A DNA stretch of 64,000 bases, from positions 1-64,000 of the forward strand of contig VBOG01000107.1 of assembly GCA_005877815.1 (NCBI GenBank). Reading direction: 5' to 3'. The notes under the pieces are model-generated. The model worked only from the letters and a program-made list of their open reading frames with translations, had not been told where the DNA came from and ran no database searches. This document shows positions 52,914-61,908 of this stretch, in pieces; position 1 is the first letter of the stretch, and each line of letters starts with the position of its first letter. Both the position numbers and the translations under genes were made by a program. The DNA comes from Nitrospirota bacterium. Lineage in GTDB: Bacteria > Nitrospirota > Nitrospiria > Nitrospirales > NS-4.

Positions 52914-53771
52914 ATGAAACACATCGGAATATTGATTAAACCGGGCTTTGTCGACATCACATCCCTTCTAGAGGACTTGGTGCCCTGGCTTCGCGCCCGT
53001 GGTAAAACGCCTCTCCTCGCCCCCCTGGCCGCGGCTCTCATCGGTGAGCCAACGGCCTATCCTCCGCCGGAAATGGCGGCCTTGGCGGATTTGCTCATTG
53101 TCTTGGGAGGCGACGGTACGATGTTGGCCGGCGCCAGGCTGCTCGAAGGCCGTCCCGTGCCGATTCTGGGCGTCAATGTCGGAGGCCTGGGATTCCTCAC
53201 CGAAATCACGCCGGACGAAATTTATGACGCCCTCCAGGACATCTTTTCGGACGCCTTCCAACAGGAGGAGCGGCTGATGCTTCGGTCGCGTATCATCCGG
53301 CACGGACAACAAGTGGGAGGCGCGTCGGTTTTAAACGACGTCGTGCTCAGCAAGGGTACGTTGACGAGAATGGTGCAGATGCAAGTCTCCATCAACCATC
53401 AGCTTGTCACGAGCCTCCGCGGTGATGGACTGATTATCTCCACTCCGACGGGTTCGACCGCATACTCCCTCTCATCTGGCGGCCCGATTCTCAACCCTTC
53501 GGTTCATGCCTTGATTTTGACGCCGATTTGTCCACACACGCTGACAAACCGACCCATCGTGATTCCGCAGGATGCGCAGGTCGAGGTTGTGATTACGAGC
53601 AAAGAAGAAGGCGCCATGGCCACCTTCGACGGCCAGGTCGGCATCGCCCTCCATCACTCGGACATTGTCGAGATCCGCGCGGCGGAGCACAAAATGAAGC
53701 TGGTTCGCTTTCCCGACCGGACCTTCTATGAAGTGTTGCGAGAAAAACTGAAGTGGGGGGATGGGGCTTAA
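52914..53771 (+). CDS. nadK: NAD kinase
   Basis: VLGGDGTMLAGARL; GLGFLTEI; STPTGSTAYSLSSGGPI. Confidence 0.95.
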   Translation: MKHIGILIKPGFVDITSLLEDLVPWLRARGKTPLLAPLAAALIGEPTAYPPPEMAALADLLIVLGGDGTMLAGARLLEGRPVPILGVNVGGLGFLTEITPDEIYDALQDIFSDAFQQEERLMLRSRIIRHGQQVGGASVLNDVVLSKGTLTRMVQMQVSINHQLVTSLRGDGLIISTPTGSTAYSLSSGGPILNPSVHALILTPICPHTLTNRPIVIPQDAQVEVVITSKEEGAMATFDGQVGIALHHSDIVEIRAAEHKMKLVRFPDRTFYEVLREKLKWGDGA

Positions 53772-55144
53772 CGCGGGACTGAGGCACTCTTGCATTGCGC
53801 CTTCTGCTTTCTGATGACCTCCAGCATCTCGTCGTTCGTAGGAAATTTGAATTCCTCAATATCTCGACGCTGTCCTTCTACGCGTTCCATTTCCGCCAAC
53901 GCTTGCAGATCCGCAACCCGCACGAGTGCAGGGTTTCGCTCCAGTAGCAAGGACTCCAGATCACGTGTTTTCCCGGCAAGCTCCTGGTCTGAGAGCGCTG
54001 GCCTGCTCGCAAGATATCGAGATACCACTTCGCTGCACCATTCGCCATCACGTTTCGCGACTCCTACCAAGCCTTCGCTCGCCTTCCGCGCCCACCCGCA
54101 CAGGAAGACGCCTGGCAGCACCTCGCCGGCACTCTCGTCGAAAGCCTGAAACAGACTGTCATCGGGATCGTTCGACGTCCGAGTGGGATTACAGACGAAA
54201 CAGCCGTTCCTATAAGGTAACCCCACCGTCTCGTCCACCCGATCTCCCACCGCAAACACCACGCTGTCACACGCGATGGAGTAATAGGTCTTCAGACCGA
54301 CCGCGGCCATGTCGCCGCCTTTTGCTTCGAGCTTGGTATCTTCCATCTCAAGACCGGTGACGCGGTTCTCGGCATTCGTGAGCACACGTTTGGGGGATGA
54401 CAGGAAGTGGAAGTAGATTCGCGTTTGGCTTTCGGTAGGCTCGCCTTTGGTGAATTCCGCCTGCATGTCGGAGAAGATCTTCTCGGGCGATTGCCCGACG
54501 ACTTCCAATCTGGCGGCCACACGCTCGATTTCCTTCCTGAGAGCGGTCCGATCAATGTTCTCGCAAACGGCCCGTATTTCCTTCGGATTATATTTGCGCT
54601 CTCCGGGCCCCCTCCGCACGATGACATGAATTTCGGCGACTCGCTTTCGACGCGACAGCCAGTGGGCGATGTCCACCATGACGTCTCCGATACCGATCAC
54701 CGCCACGCGCTGTCCCATTTCGAACGGTCGCGTACTGAATCCCGGCAGCAGGTTGAAGTGATACACGCAGTCCTTGGCATGATAAACGCCCCGGGCGTTC
54801 TCGCCTTCCACACCGATTGTCTTGGTGCCCTGGGCGCCGGTGGAGAACACCAGCGCGCTCGGCTGAAAGCCGCGCAACTCAGAAACGGTCAAGTGCTTCC
54901 CGTTTCCCACCGACACGTTGCCGAAATAGTGGACGTTGGGACGAGTCAACATCTCCCAATAACCTTTTCGCAGTCCACCTCTCAGCTTGTGTTTTGTCGG
55001 AAAAATGCCGTATTCGGCCAGTCCGCCGAACTTAATGTCCCGATTCAACACGATGACTTCATGACCTTGCTTGGACATCACGTTGGTCACCGAAAGCCCG
55101 GCCGGCCCCGCGCCAACGACAATGACAAGGTGTTTGCCGCTCAT
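53768..55144 (-). CDS. FAD/NAD(P)-dependent oxidoreductase (ferredoxin-NADP reductase / GltD-like)
   Basis: VVGAGPAGLSVTNVMSKQGHEV; second dinucleotide motif VIGIGDVMVDIAHWL; GVFLCGWARKASEGLVGVAKRDG. Confidence 0.85.
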   Translation of the reverse strand: MSGKHLVIVVGAGPAGLSVTNVMSKQGHEVIVLNRDIKFGGLAEYGIFPTKHKLRGGLRKGYWEMLTRPNVHYFGNVSVGNGKHLTVSELRGFQPSALVFSTGAQGTKTIGVEGENARGVYHAKDCVYHFNLLPGFSTRPFEMGQRVAVIGIGDVMVDIAHWLSRRKRVAEIHVIVRRGPGERKYNPKEIRAVCENIDRTALRKEIERVAARLEVVGQSPEKIFSDMQAEFTKGEPTESQTRIYFHFLSSPKRVLTNAENRVTGLEMEDTKLEAKGGDMAAVGLKTYYSIACDSVVFAVGDRVDETVGLPYRNGCFVCNPTRTSNDPDDSLFQAFDESAGEVLPGVFLCGWARKASEGLVGVAKRDGEWCSEVVSRYLASRPALSDQELAGKTRDLESLLLERNPALVRVADLQALAEMERVEGQRRDIEEFKFPTNDEMLEVIRKQKAQCKSASVPR

Positions 55145-55172
55145 GGGTAGATGGCGTGTCCCACGCGGATGA

Positions 55173-56630
55173 TCATCCTCCGGCGCTGCCCGGTTTGCCG
55201 CCACTCAGCCCCGGTTCGGTCATCCGCCAAGGGTCCAGAAGATGATCCAGTCGCGACTCGGACAGGAGATTTTTCAACCGCGCAACCTCCCGGACGGTCT
55301 TCCCGGTCTTATGGGCTTCCTTGGCGATCGCGGCCGCGGCCTCGTACCCGATCTCCGGCGCAAGCGCCGTGCACATCGCCAAGCTCTGTTCAATCCCCGC
55401 CTGGCAGCGTTCGCGATCCGCCGTAATGCCTTCCACACAGCGTCGAGAGAAATTCTCGGCCACCTTGGTCAGGAGCTCGATGGATTGCAGAAGATTGTGC
55501 GCCATCACCGGCAGCATCACGAGCAATTCAAAGTTGCCTGCCTGCCCCGCCACCGTAATTGCGACGTCGTTGCCGATGACCTGCGCCGACGCCATCATCA
55601 CCGATTCGGCGATGACCGGATTGACTTTTCCGGGCATGATGGACGAGCCGGGTTGGGTTTCCGGCAATACGATCTCACCCAGCCCGCAGCGAGGGCCAGA
55701 TCCCATCCATCGGATGTCGTTGGCAATTTTTAGCAAGCTCACGGCAATGGTTTTCAGGATGCCACTGGTCTCCACCAGCGCGTCTTGCGCCGCCTGAGCT
55801 TCGAAATGATTCGGAGCTTCCTGAAAGGGACACGCTGTTTCCCGCGTGAGTTCCGCAATCACGCGGCGGGCGAACTCAGGATGCGTGTTCAGTCCGGTGC
55901 CGACCGCCGTGCCCCCAAGCGCGACCTCTCCCAATGATGCACGCACGCGTTGGAGTCGCACGAGGCCAAGCTCAATTTGACGCGCGTAGCCGGAGAACTC
56001 CTGCCCTAGCCGGATCGGAGTAGCGTCCTGCAGGTGCGTACGGCCGATCTTGATGACAGCATCGAATTCCTTCGCCTTCGCGGCCAATGCGGTCCGAAGA
56101 CGTGTGAGTGCCGGAACCAGCGCGCGGTCCACCTGTTCCAAGGCTGCCACGTGAATCGCGGTTGGGATCACATCATTGCTCGATTGACCGAGATTGACAT
56201 GATCGTTCGGGTGGACGAGCTTACCGCCGCGTTGGCCGCCGAGAATCTCCGCAGCCCGATTCGCAATGACCTCATTGACGTTCATGTTCGTCGAGGTGCC
56301 GGAGCCCGTCTGAAAGACATCTACTGGAAAGTGCTCATCCAAGCGCCCGTCCGCCACCTCCTGGGCTGCTGCCTGAATCGCGGCAGCGATCTTCGCGTCC
56401 AAAAATCCCAACTCGGCATTCACGCGCGCCGCCGCAGCTTTCAGCAGGCCCAACGCCCTGAGCATGGATCGCGGAATGCGAAGAGCGCTGATGGGAAAAT
56501 TTTCAATAGCACGCGCTGTCTGGACACCATAATACGCATCCGCGGGGACGGCCAGTTCACCCATCGTATCGCGCTCAAGTCGCGTTGCTTTTCCGGCTGT
56601 GCCCTGAGCTTTTGATATTTTTTTGTTCAC
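55173..56630 (-). CDS. fumC: Fumarate hydratase class II
   Basis: GSGTSTNMNVNEVIANRA; GSSIMPGKVNPVIAE. Confidence 0.95.
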   Translation of the reverse strand: MNKKISKAQGTAGKATRLERDTMGELAVPADAYYGVQTARAIENFPISALRIPRSMLRALGLLKAAAARVNAELGFLDAKIAAAIQAAAQEVADGRLDEHFPVDVFQTGSGTSTNMNVNEVIANRAAEILGGQRGGKLVHPNDHVNLGQSSNDVIPTAIHVAALEQVDRALVPALTRLRTALAAKAKEFDAVIKIGRTHLQDATPIRLGQEFSGYARQIELGLVRLQRVRASLGEVALGGTAVGTGLNTHPEFARRVIAELTRETACPFQEAPNHFEAQAAQDALVETSGILKTIAVSLLKIANDIRWMGSGPRCGLGEIVLPETQPGSSIMPGKVNPVIAESVMMASAQVIGNDVAITVAGQAGNFELLVMLPVMAHNLLQSIELLTKVAENFSRRCVEGITADRERCQAGIEQSLAMCTALAPEIGYEAAAAIAKEAHKTGKTVREVARLKNLLSESRLDHLLDPWRMTEPGLSGGKPGSAGG

Positions 56631-56709
56631 AAAGTCCGTCCTGCGATGCGCATAAGGGCGCGATTATAATCCAATCCGAATCTTCCGCACAAGACGCCAC
56701 CACCAGCAA

Positions 56710-57846
56710 TTAGGCCCGCTGATCCAGCGGAATATACCGTCGGCCATGGTCGCCCTCATAGATCTGGTCGGGACGGTAGAGCTTGTTCTCCTTCATCTGT
56801 TCCAGCCAATGCGCCAGCCAGCCGGAGACGCGCGCCATGGCAAAAATCGAGGTAAAGGTATCGGGCGGGATGCCCATCTGCTCGTACATAATGCCGGAAT
56901 AGAAGTCCACGTTGGGGTAGACCTTCTTCTCGGCAAGCCGTTCCAGGCAGGCCCGTTCCACTTCCTCCGCCAATGCGTAGAGAGGGGACTTGCCGCAGTG
57001 CGCGAAGAGCGTCTGCGCCAAGCGTTGAAGAATCACCGCACGCGGGTCTTTGACTTTGTAGACCCGATGCCCGAACCCCATAATGGGGGTCTTCGCCCGC
57101 AGTTTTTCATCAATGACAGCTTGGACACGATCCGTGGATCCGATCTCGCGCAGCATGGCCACGACCTCCTCATTCGCACCGCCATGCAAAGGCCCCTTCA
57201 GCGCGCCGATGGAGGAGGCCACGACGGTGTATGGATCGGCCAGTGTGGATGCCGTCACCAGTCCACAGAATGTCGAGGCATTCATCGTATGCTCCGCATG
57301 AAGAATCAGACACGCATCCAGGACGCCGGCAACCAGCGTGTCCGGTTCCCGATCCGACAACATGTACAAGAAATTAGCCGTGAAGCCGAGATCATCGCGA
57401 GGCGCAATCGCATCGTCGCCGTGCCGCACACGGGCGAAGGCCGCGACGATCGTCGGCTGCTTGGCGATCAGGCGAACCGCCGACCAGTAATTGTTGTGTG
57501 TGTCCCGAACATTCCGACCGGGATAGAACATTCCCAGTGCGGCGACCGCCGCCTGCAGGGCGTCCATTGGATGGCCGTGCTCCGGGAGACATTTGATGAG
57601 ATCGGTGATTCGAAACTTGATTCGTCGGTGGCTCATCACATCGGCTGTAAAGGCATCCAATGCGGTGCCGTTGGGAAGGCGGTTGAAGAGGAGAAGGTAG
57701 GACGTTTCCAAAAACGTACTGTTCGCAGCGAGGTCTTCAATCCGGATCCCGCGATACTCGAGAATGCCGGCTTGTCCGTCCACATCGCTGATCTTCGACC
57801 TCGCCGCAGGCACTCCGGCGAGACCAGGCATGAAATCGTGTGGCAT
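56710..57846 (-). CDS. gltA: Citrate synthase
   Basis: LHAEHTMNAST; GALKGPLHGGANEEV; GFGHRVYKVKDPRA. Confidence 0.94.
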   Translation of the reverse strand: MPHDFMPGLAGVPAARSKISDVDGQAGILEYRGIRIEDLAANSTFLETSYLLLFNRLPNGTALDAFTADVMSHRRIKFRITDLIKCLPEHGHPMDALQAAVAALGMFYPGRNVRDTHNNYWSAVRLIAKQPTIVAAFARVRHGDDAIAPRDDLGFTANFLYMLSDREPDTLVAGVLDACLILHAEHTMNASTFCGLVTASTLADPYTVVASSIGALKGPLHGGANEEVVAMLREIGSTDRVQAVIDEKLRAKTPIMGFGHRVYKVKDPRAVILQRLAQTLFAHCGKSPLYALAEEVERACLERLAEKKVYPNVDFYSGIMYEQMGIPPDTFTSIFAMARVSGWLAHWLEQMKENKLYRPDQIYEGDHGRRYIPLDQRA

Positions 57847-57960
57847 ACGCCTCCGTCAGTATCTAACGACAGCGATTCTCTGCCTGTCAATGTGCGTCTT
57901 CAGATGCATACCCATTGCGGGTTGCAAACCTACCAACCGTTCGCCATACTTTCCGCTGCT

Positions 57961-58299
57961 GTGAGTACCGTGACACTCCACAAAAAACAGATTACCGCGA
58001 TGATGGTGGGTTTGGCCGTCTTTGTCCTCGCCATGGGTCTCCACCAGACGGGCCTTCCGCAACCATGGCCTCTAGATTGAACTGGCGTTTCCGCTCGGCG
58101 CGCTGGCCGTGACATTTGCCGCGGCCTAGCCGCCTACAAGCAGCGCAACTTTTCACTGGCCAAGCAGCGGTTCGAAAGCGCCCTCGCAATCGATCCTTCC
58201 GATGGACCCAGCCGGGTCTATCTGCACCGAACAGAAGAGTATCTTCATCAGCCGCCCCCGCCGATTGGGGCGGTGTCTATATTCTCAAATCGAAATAGG
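57961..58299 (+). pseudogene. Internally deleted remnant of a CHASE2/cyclase-type TPR-ending protein
   Basis: N-term TM segment (LHKKQITAMMVGLAVFVLAMGLHQTGL...LNWRFRS in next frame) joined to GLAAYKQRNFSLAKQRFESALAIDPSDGPSRVYLHRTEEYLHQPPP and, after a frameshift, ADWGGVYILKSK*. Confidence 0.6.
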
Positions 58300-58336
58300 G
58301 AAGATCCGCGTGGCACGAACACGTGTGGGACCGATC

Positions 58337-58450
58337 ATGACGTTCACGATTGCGATGGCACTCCTCGCCGGTTTCGTCTCCGCTGAGATGGTCTTCGTCC
58401 AGGGAAAGACCGCAAGGCTCAGAGCGGTAAACAATTATAGAGCTTGCTAG
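58337..58450 (+). pseudogene. Truncated exported SH3-like domain protein
   Basis: MTFTIAMALLAGFVSAEMVFVQGKTARLRAVNNYRAC*: signal peptide plus first SH3-like strand, then premature stop. Confidence 0.5.
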
Positions 58451-58830
58451 GCCTCTTCGAGACAGGCGACACAACGCGAGGGCGCCACGTGTGCGTCCTG
58501 TTCCTGCTGCGTCAGACTGAACGGGGCTTGGCACAGTTCGCAGACATGAATGTCGAAGACCGGGAGGCCTTCAACGTCGAAGCGTGTCGGGAGCAGTAAG
58601 TCGGCTGGGTCGTACCCCAACATCACATTGTCGGCAAACTTCACCACGGCAAGACGGACATTGAACTTCTCCCAATGCGCCACTTGACCTTTGCGACCTA
58701 GGGTATGATCCGCGGAGACATAGACGGGTTGGCCGAATCGGCGATGCCGAAGATCTCGAAGATTTCGAGCTTGAGGCGTCGCGACGGCATAACCCGTCGC
58801 CTGCGCAAATCGTCCTTCTTCCACGCCCAT
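58447..58830 (-). CDS. Hypothetical protein with C-terminal Zn-ribbon-like motif
   Basis: CELCQAPFSLTQQEQDAHVAPSRCVAC. Confidence 0.65.
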   Translation of the reverse strand: MGVEEGRFAQATGYAVATPQARNLRDLRHRRFGQPVYVSADHTLGRKGQVAHWEKFNVRLAVVKFADNVMLGYDPADLLLPTRFDVEGLPVFDIHVCELCQAPFSLTQQEQDAHVAPSRCVACLEEA

Positions 58831-58961
58831 TCAAGAATCTCCATTTTCGCGGTCGAGCAGTCTATACCATTGGCATCAGGGAGGGTCAAGGGCTCCGCTG
58901 AATGCTTGACAACGTGTCCGATCCCTGTGATATGACCGTGGCCACAATGGTGGATGCGCGC

Positions 58962-59312
58962 ATGGACAAATTGACCGTGTACCAAAAGCCGACCTGCTCC
59001 ACCTGTCGTGCGACGCTGTCGCTGTTGCGAGAAGCCAAGGCGCCTTTTGTGACGATTGATTATTTTGCCACTCCCCTGTCCGTCGCAACGCTCAAAAACC
59101 TTCTCAAAAAGCTTGGGATGTCGCCGAGGGACCTCCTGCGGACCGGCGAGGAGGTCTACAAGAAGCTCGAACTGGACAAGAAAGCGGTCTCAGACGTGGA
59201 ATTGATCAAATTGATGGTCGTGTACCCGGAACTCATCCAGCGGCCCATCGTAGAAAAAGGAGACCGGGCAATTCTTGCCCGGCCCGCGGAAAGCGTCAAA
59301 AGCCTGCTGTAA
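58962..59312 (+). CDS. ArsC/Spx-family arsenate reductase-like protein
   Basis: VYQKPTCSTCRATLSLLREA; RPIVEKGDRAILARPAE. Confidence 0.9.
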   Translation: MDKLTVYQKPTCSTCRATLSLLREAKAPFVTIDYFATPLSVATLKNLLKKLGMSPRDLLRTGEEVYKKLELDKKAVSDVELIKLMVVYPELIQRPIVEKGDRAILARPAESVKSLL

Positions 59313-59356
59313 CCTTCCTCATCACAAAACGCTGGCCAGCGCGACCTTTTCAACAA

Positions 59357-59391
59357 AAGAGGGCCGCCGAGAATGTCCCGGCGGCCCTCTT
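59357..59391. terminator. Bidirectional terminator between convergent arsC-like and HU-like genes
   Basis: 13-bp perfect stem AAGAGGGCCGCCG/CGGCGGCCCTCTT, 9-nt loop; T-rich on the minus side. Confidence 0.75.
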
Positions 59392-59410
59392 CGTAAAGTC
59401 CCAAAAAGAA

Positions 59411-59695
59411 TTATTTCTTCAAGACAGCATCCTTGCAAGCCTTGGCAACCCGGAACTTCACAACACGCTTTGCGGGAATTTTGATCGGTTCACCAGTCTG
59501 AGGGTTGCGCCCCATTCTCGCTTTTCGGTTCATCAGCACCAGTTTTCCGATTCCCGGCAACGTAAAGGTGTTCTTCGCCTCTTTATGGGCCAATGACGCC
59601 ATCTCGTCGATGAATATCCCCGCCGCCTTTTTGGTGATTCCCACTTTACCGGCGAGATGCTCCGTAATTTGAGATTTGGTCATCGCTTTTGCCAT
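59411..59695 (-). CDS. HU/IHF-family DNA-binding protein
   Basis: MTKSQITEHLAGKVGITKKAAGIFIDEM...FTLPGIGKLVLMNRKARMGRNPQTGEPIKIPAKRVVKFR. Confidence 0.93.
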   Translation of the reverse strand: MAKAMTKSQITEHLAGKVGITKKAAGIFIDEMASLAHKEAKNTFTLPGIGKLVLMNRKARMGRNPQTGEPIKIPAKRVVKFRVAKACKDAVLKK

Positions 59696-59809
59696 ACCAT
59701 CGCTCCTTTCATTTCGAACCGCTTCGCGGTCCATTCGAACGTTGAGCACCTATTCAGTTTCTGTTTCCTATAGTGTCAGTGAATCTGCCCGGCTGTCCTG
59801 TGCTTTTGG

Positions 59810-60679
59810 TTACGCCACCACCCGAGTCCGCTCCGGCTGGACTCGATAGAGATTCCACGATGCTCCGATGACGGAGAGTCCATAGATCAGCCACTTCGAA
59901 GGATCGAAGTTGTACCACCGGGCTCCATTCCGATAATCCCGCTGATGTGCGTGGTGATAATTGTGATAGCCCTCTCCGAAGGTCAGCAGCGAGACCACCC
60001 AGCTATCCCGACTCGAATCGGCGATGGTGTGCGGCTGATCGCCCCACAGATGGCAGACGGAATTGATGCAGAATGTGGAGTTCAAGACGAGGAAAGTCCT
60101 GCCCAAACCGGCCAGGAGAAAGCATCCCAGTCCGCCGACCCATCCGCCATAGAGCGTCCCGACCGCCAGCGGAATGGCCAGACCGGACAGAACGATCAAT
60201 ACGTAATAGCGATGCTGCCACATGATCAATGGATCTTTCCGGAATTGAAGCGCGTACTTCTCGTGGGTATGTGAAGGATTTTTATAGAAAATCCAGAGAA
60301 GATGACTATGCCAGAACCCACGAAGGGCATTGTAAGGATCTTCCTCTTGATCGCACCGTGCGTGATGCCGGACGTGATCTGCGCACCATTTATACGCGGA
60401 ATTCTCCAATGCCCATCCGCCGGCGATCAACAAAACCGCCTTGACCCAAGGCCTGCATTCAAAACTTCGATGGGAGATCAGACGGTGATAACCAACGGTG
60501 ATGCCCAAACCCGAAGCGAAATAGAGCAGGACGGCCATCGTCCAATCAACCCAGGTGTAGCCGACGTAGTACCCGAACAGCGGGACGGCGACGACCGCGC
60601 CGAGCATAACGAGAGAGAACAACGATAAGGCGGTATGGTCAAATCGAACAGACGCCGGATTGCCTGTGGTTCGCTCCAC
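59810..60679 (-). CDS. Fatty-acid desaturase (stearoyl-CoA delta-9 type)
   Basis: Histidine boxes HRLISHRSFE, HVRHHARCD, EGYHNYHHAHQRDYRNG; start uncertain (60679 GTG or 60799). Confidence 0.88.
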   Translation of the reverse strand: MERTTGNPASVRFDHTALSLFSLVMLGAVVAVPLFGYYVGYTWVDWTMAVLLYFASGLGITVGYHRLISHRSFECRPWVKAVLLIAGGWALENSAYKWCADHVRHHARCDQEEDPYNALRGFWHSHLLWIFYKNPSHTHEKYALQFRKDPLIMWQHRYYVLIVLSGLAIPLAVGTLYGGWVGGLGCFLLAGLGRTFLVLNSTFCINSVCHLWGDQPHTIADSSRDSWVVSLLTFGEGYHNYHHAHQRDYRNGARWYNFDPSKWLIYGLSVIGASWNLYRVQPERTRVVA

Positions 60680-61050
60680 TCGATACCTCGCTCTAGGTGA
60701 AGAGAACACGTTGTCTTCGTGAGAAGGGATTACGGCCACCTGGAGTACCAAGTATACAAAAGTGTTATACAAGAATTCCAGATAATTTTTTTCCGGCAAA
60801 AAGAGCGCGCCAGCTTAAAAGCCGCATCAACCGTGGCAAATGGCGCGACTCTACATAAGGAAATCAAGGAAAGCAAGAGGAAAGAATATTTGTCGGTATT
60901 GCCCCCGGGCCATACAAACAACGGGTGAACCGACGAAAGAGATACGTGTCACGTGAGTTCAACGTACGCATGTACTAATACGTATTCAACTACCGCCTCA
61001 GGAAAAACAATTTTGGAATAAAAAATCGAGATTGAATTCCGAAAGAAAGG

Positions 61051-61086
61051 ACGGTACGGAAGCTCCTTGGGGAACCTCCGTACCGT
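61051..61086 (-). terminator. Terminator hairpin downstream of RRM gene
   Basis: ACGGTACGGA/TCCGTACCGT 10-bp stem followed on minus strand by CCTTTCTTTC. Confidence 0.65.
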
Positions 61087-61115
61087 ACAATGTGATCTGA
61101 CGTGATGGCAGATGT

Positions 61116-61445
61116 TCAGTACCGGCCGCCGCGATCTCCTCCGCGGCCACCGCCACCGCCCGCCCCGCCGAACCGGCTGCCGCCGCCCGAGCGGCTTTCC
61201 TGGGGCTTCGCCTCGTTCACGGTCAGCGATCGTCCATCGAGTTGCGTCCCATTCAGAGCGCTGATGGCCTTCTTCGCTTCCTCCGGTGTGGACATCTCCA
61301 CAAAACCGAATCCGCGCGACTGTCCTGTGTATTTGTCGGTGATCACCTTCGCCGAGGTCACAGAGCCCTGCTGGGCGAACAGATCATTCAACTGCTGCTC
61401 GGTCACTGAATAAGGCAATCCGCCGACATACAACTTGGTACTCAT
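61116..61445 (-). CDS. RRM-domain RNA-binding protein with Gly-rich tail
   Basis: KLYVGGLPYSVTEQQL (RNP2) and RGFGFVEM (RNP1); GGGGGRGGDRGGRY tail. Confidence 0.95.
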   Translation of the reverse strand: MSTKLYVGGLPYSVTEQQLNDLFAQQGSVTSAKVITDKYTGQSRGFGFVEMSTPEEAKKAISALNGTQLDGRSLTVNEAKPQESRSGGGSRFGGAGGGGGRGGDRGGRY

Positions 61446-61800
61446 GGTACCTCCTCCACTAAGGACATTGTCTTGAAGGTGAGGGAGCCGAGAGGGAATG
61501 GCAGCCGGGACTGGGCGATGTCAGAAGCAACGTCAGAACTGGCTTTCCGTTTCAGATTCCTACCGCAAGGCAACATCGGGTTCCGGGCCTCGTCGTTTCC
61601 TGACGCCATCGCGTGGCCCACGGCGATGACGCAGAAGACACATAGCACAGGGAGACAATGAAAGCAACGTCCATATTTACTTCCAAGCCCGTCTCCCGGA
61701 GAGTTGACGGAAGGGCGAAGGACTTGTATAAGATTTGATACTTCGGTCCTGATTCCTCTCCAGGTCTTCGTCCGCGCTCCTGACAAGACCTGCCTTAAAG

Positions 61801-61875
61801 GCCGGCGTAGCTCAGTGGTAGAGCAGCTGATTCGTAATCAGCAGGTCGGTGGTTCAATCCCACTCGCCGGCTCCA
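61801..61875 (+). tRNA. tRNA-Thr (anticodon CGT), CCA encoded
   Basis: Acceptor GCCGGCG/CGCCGGC, D-arm, anticodon loop TTCGTAA, T-arm GGTTCAATCC, 3' TCCA. Confidence 0.95.
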
Positions 61876-61908
61876 CATTCTTCAGGCGCACCTGTGATCT
61901 CGTGGTTC

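Noticed and set aside
56746-58080. 444-aa plus-strand ORF
   Set aside because: Antisense to gltA along most of its length; His/Arg-rich shadow ORF. Only its last ~40 codons were kept, as part of the CHASE2-like remnant.
61442-61786. 114-aa minus-strand ORF between RRM gene and tRNA
   Set aside because: No recognisable domain, abuts the RRM start; could simply be a 5' leader.
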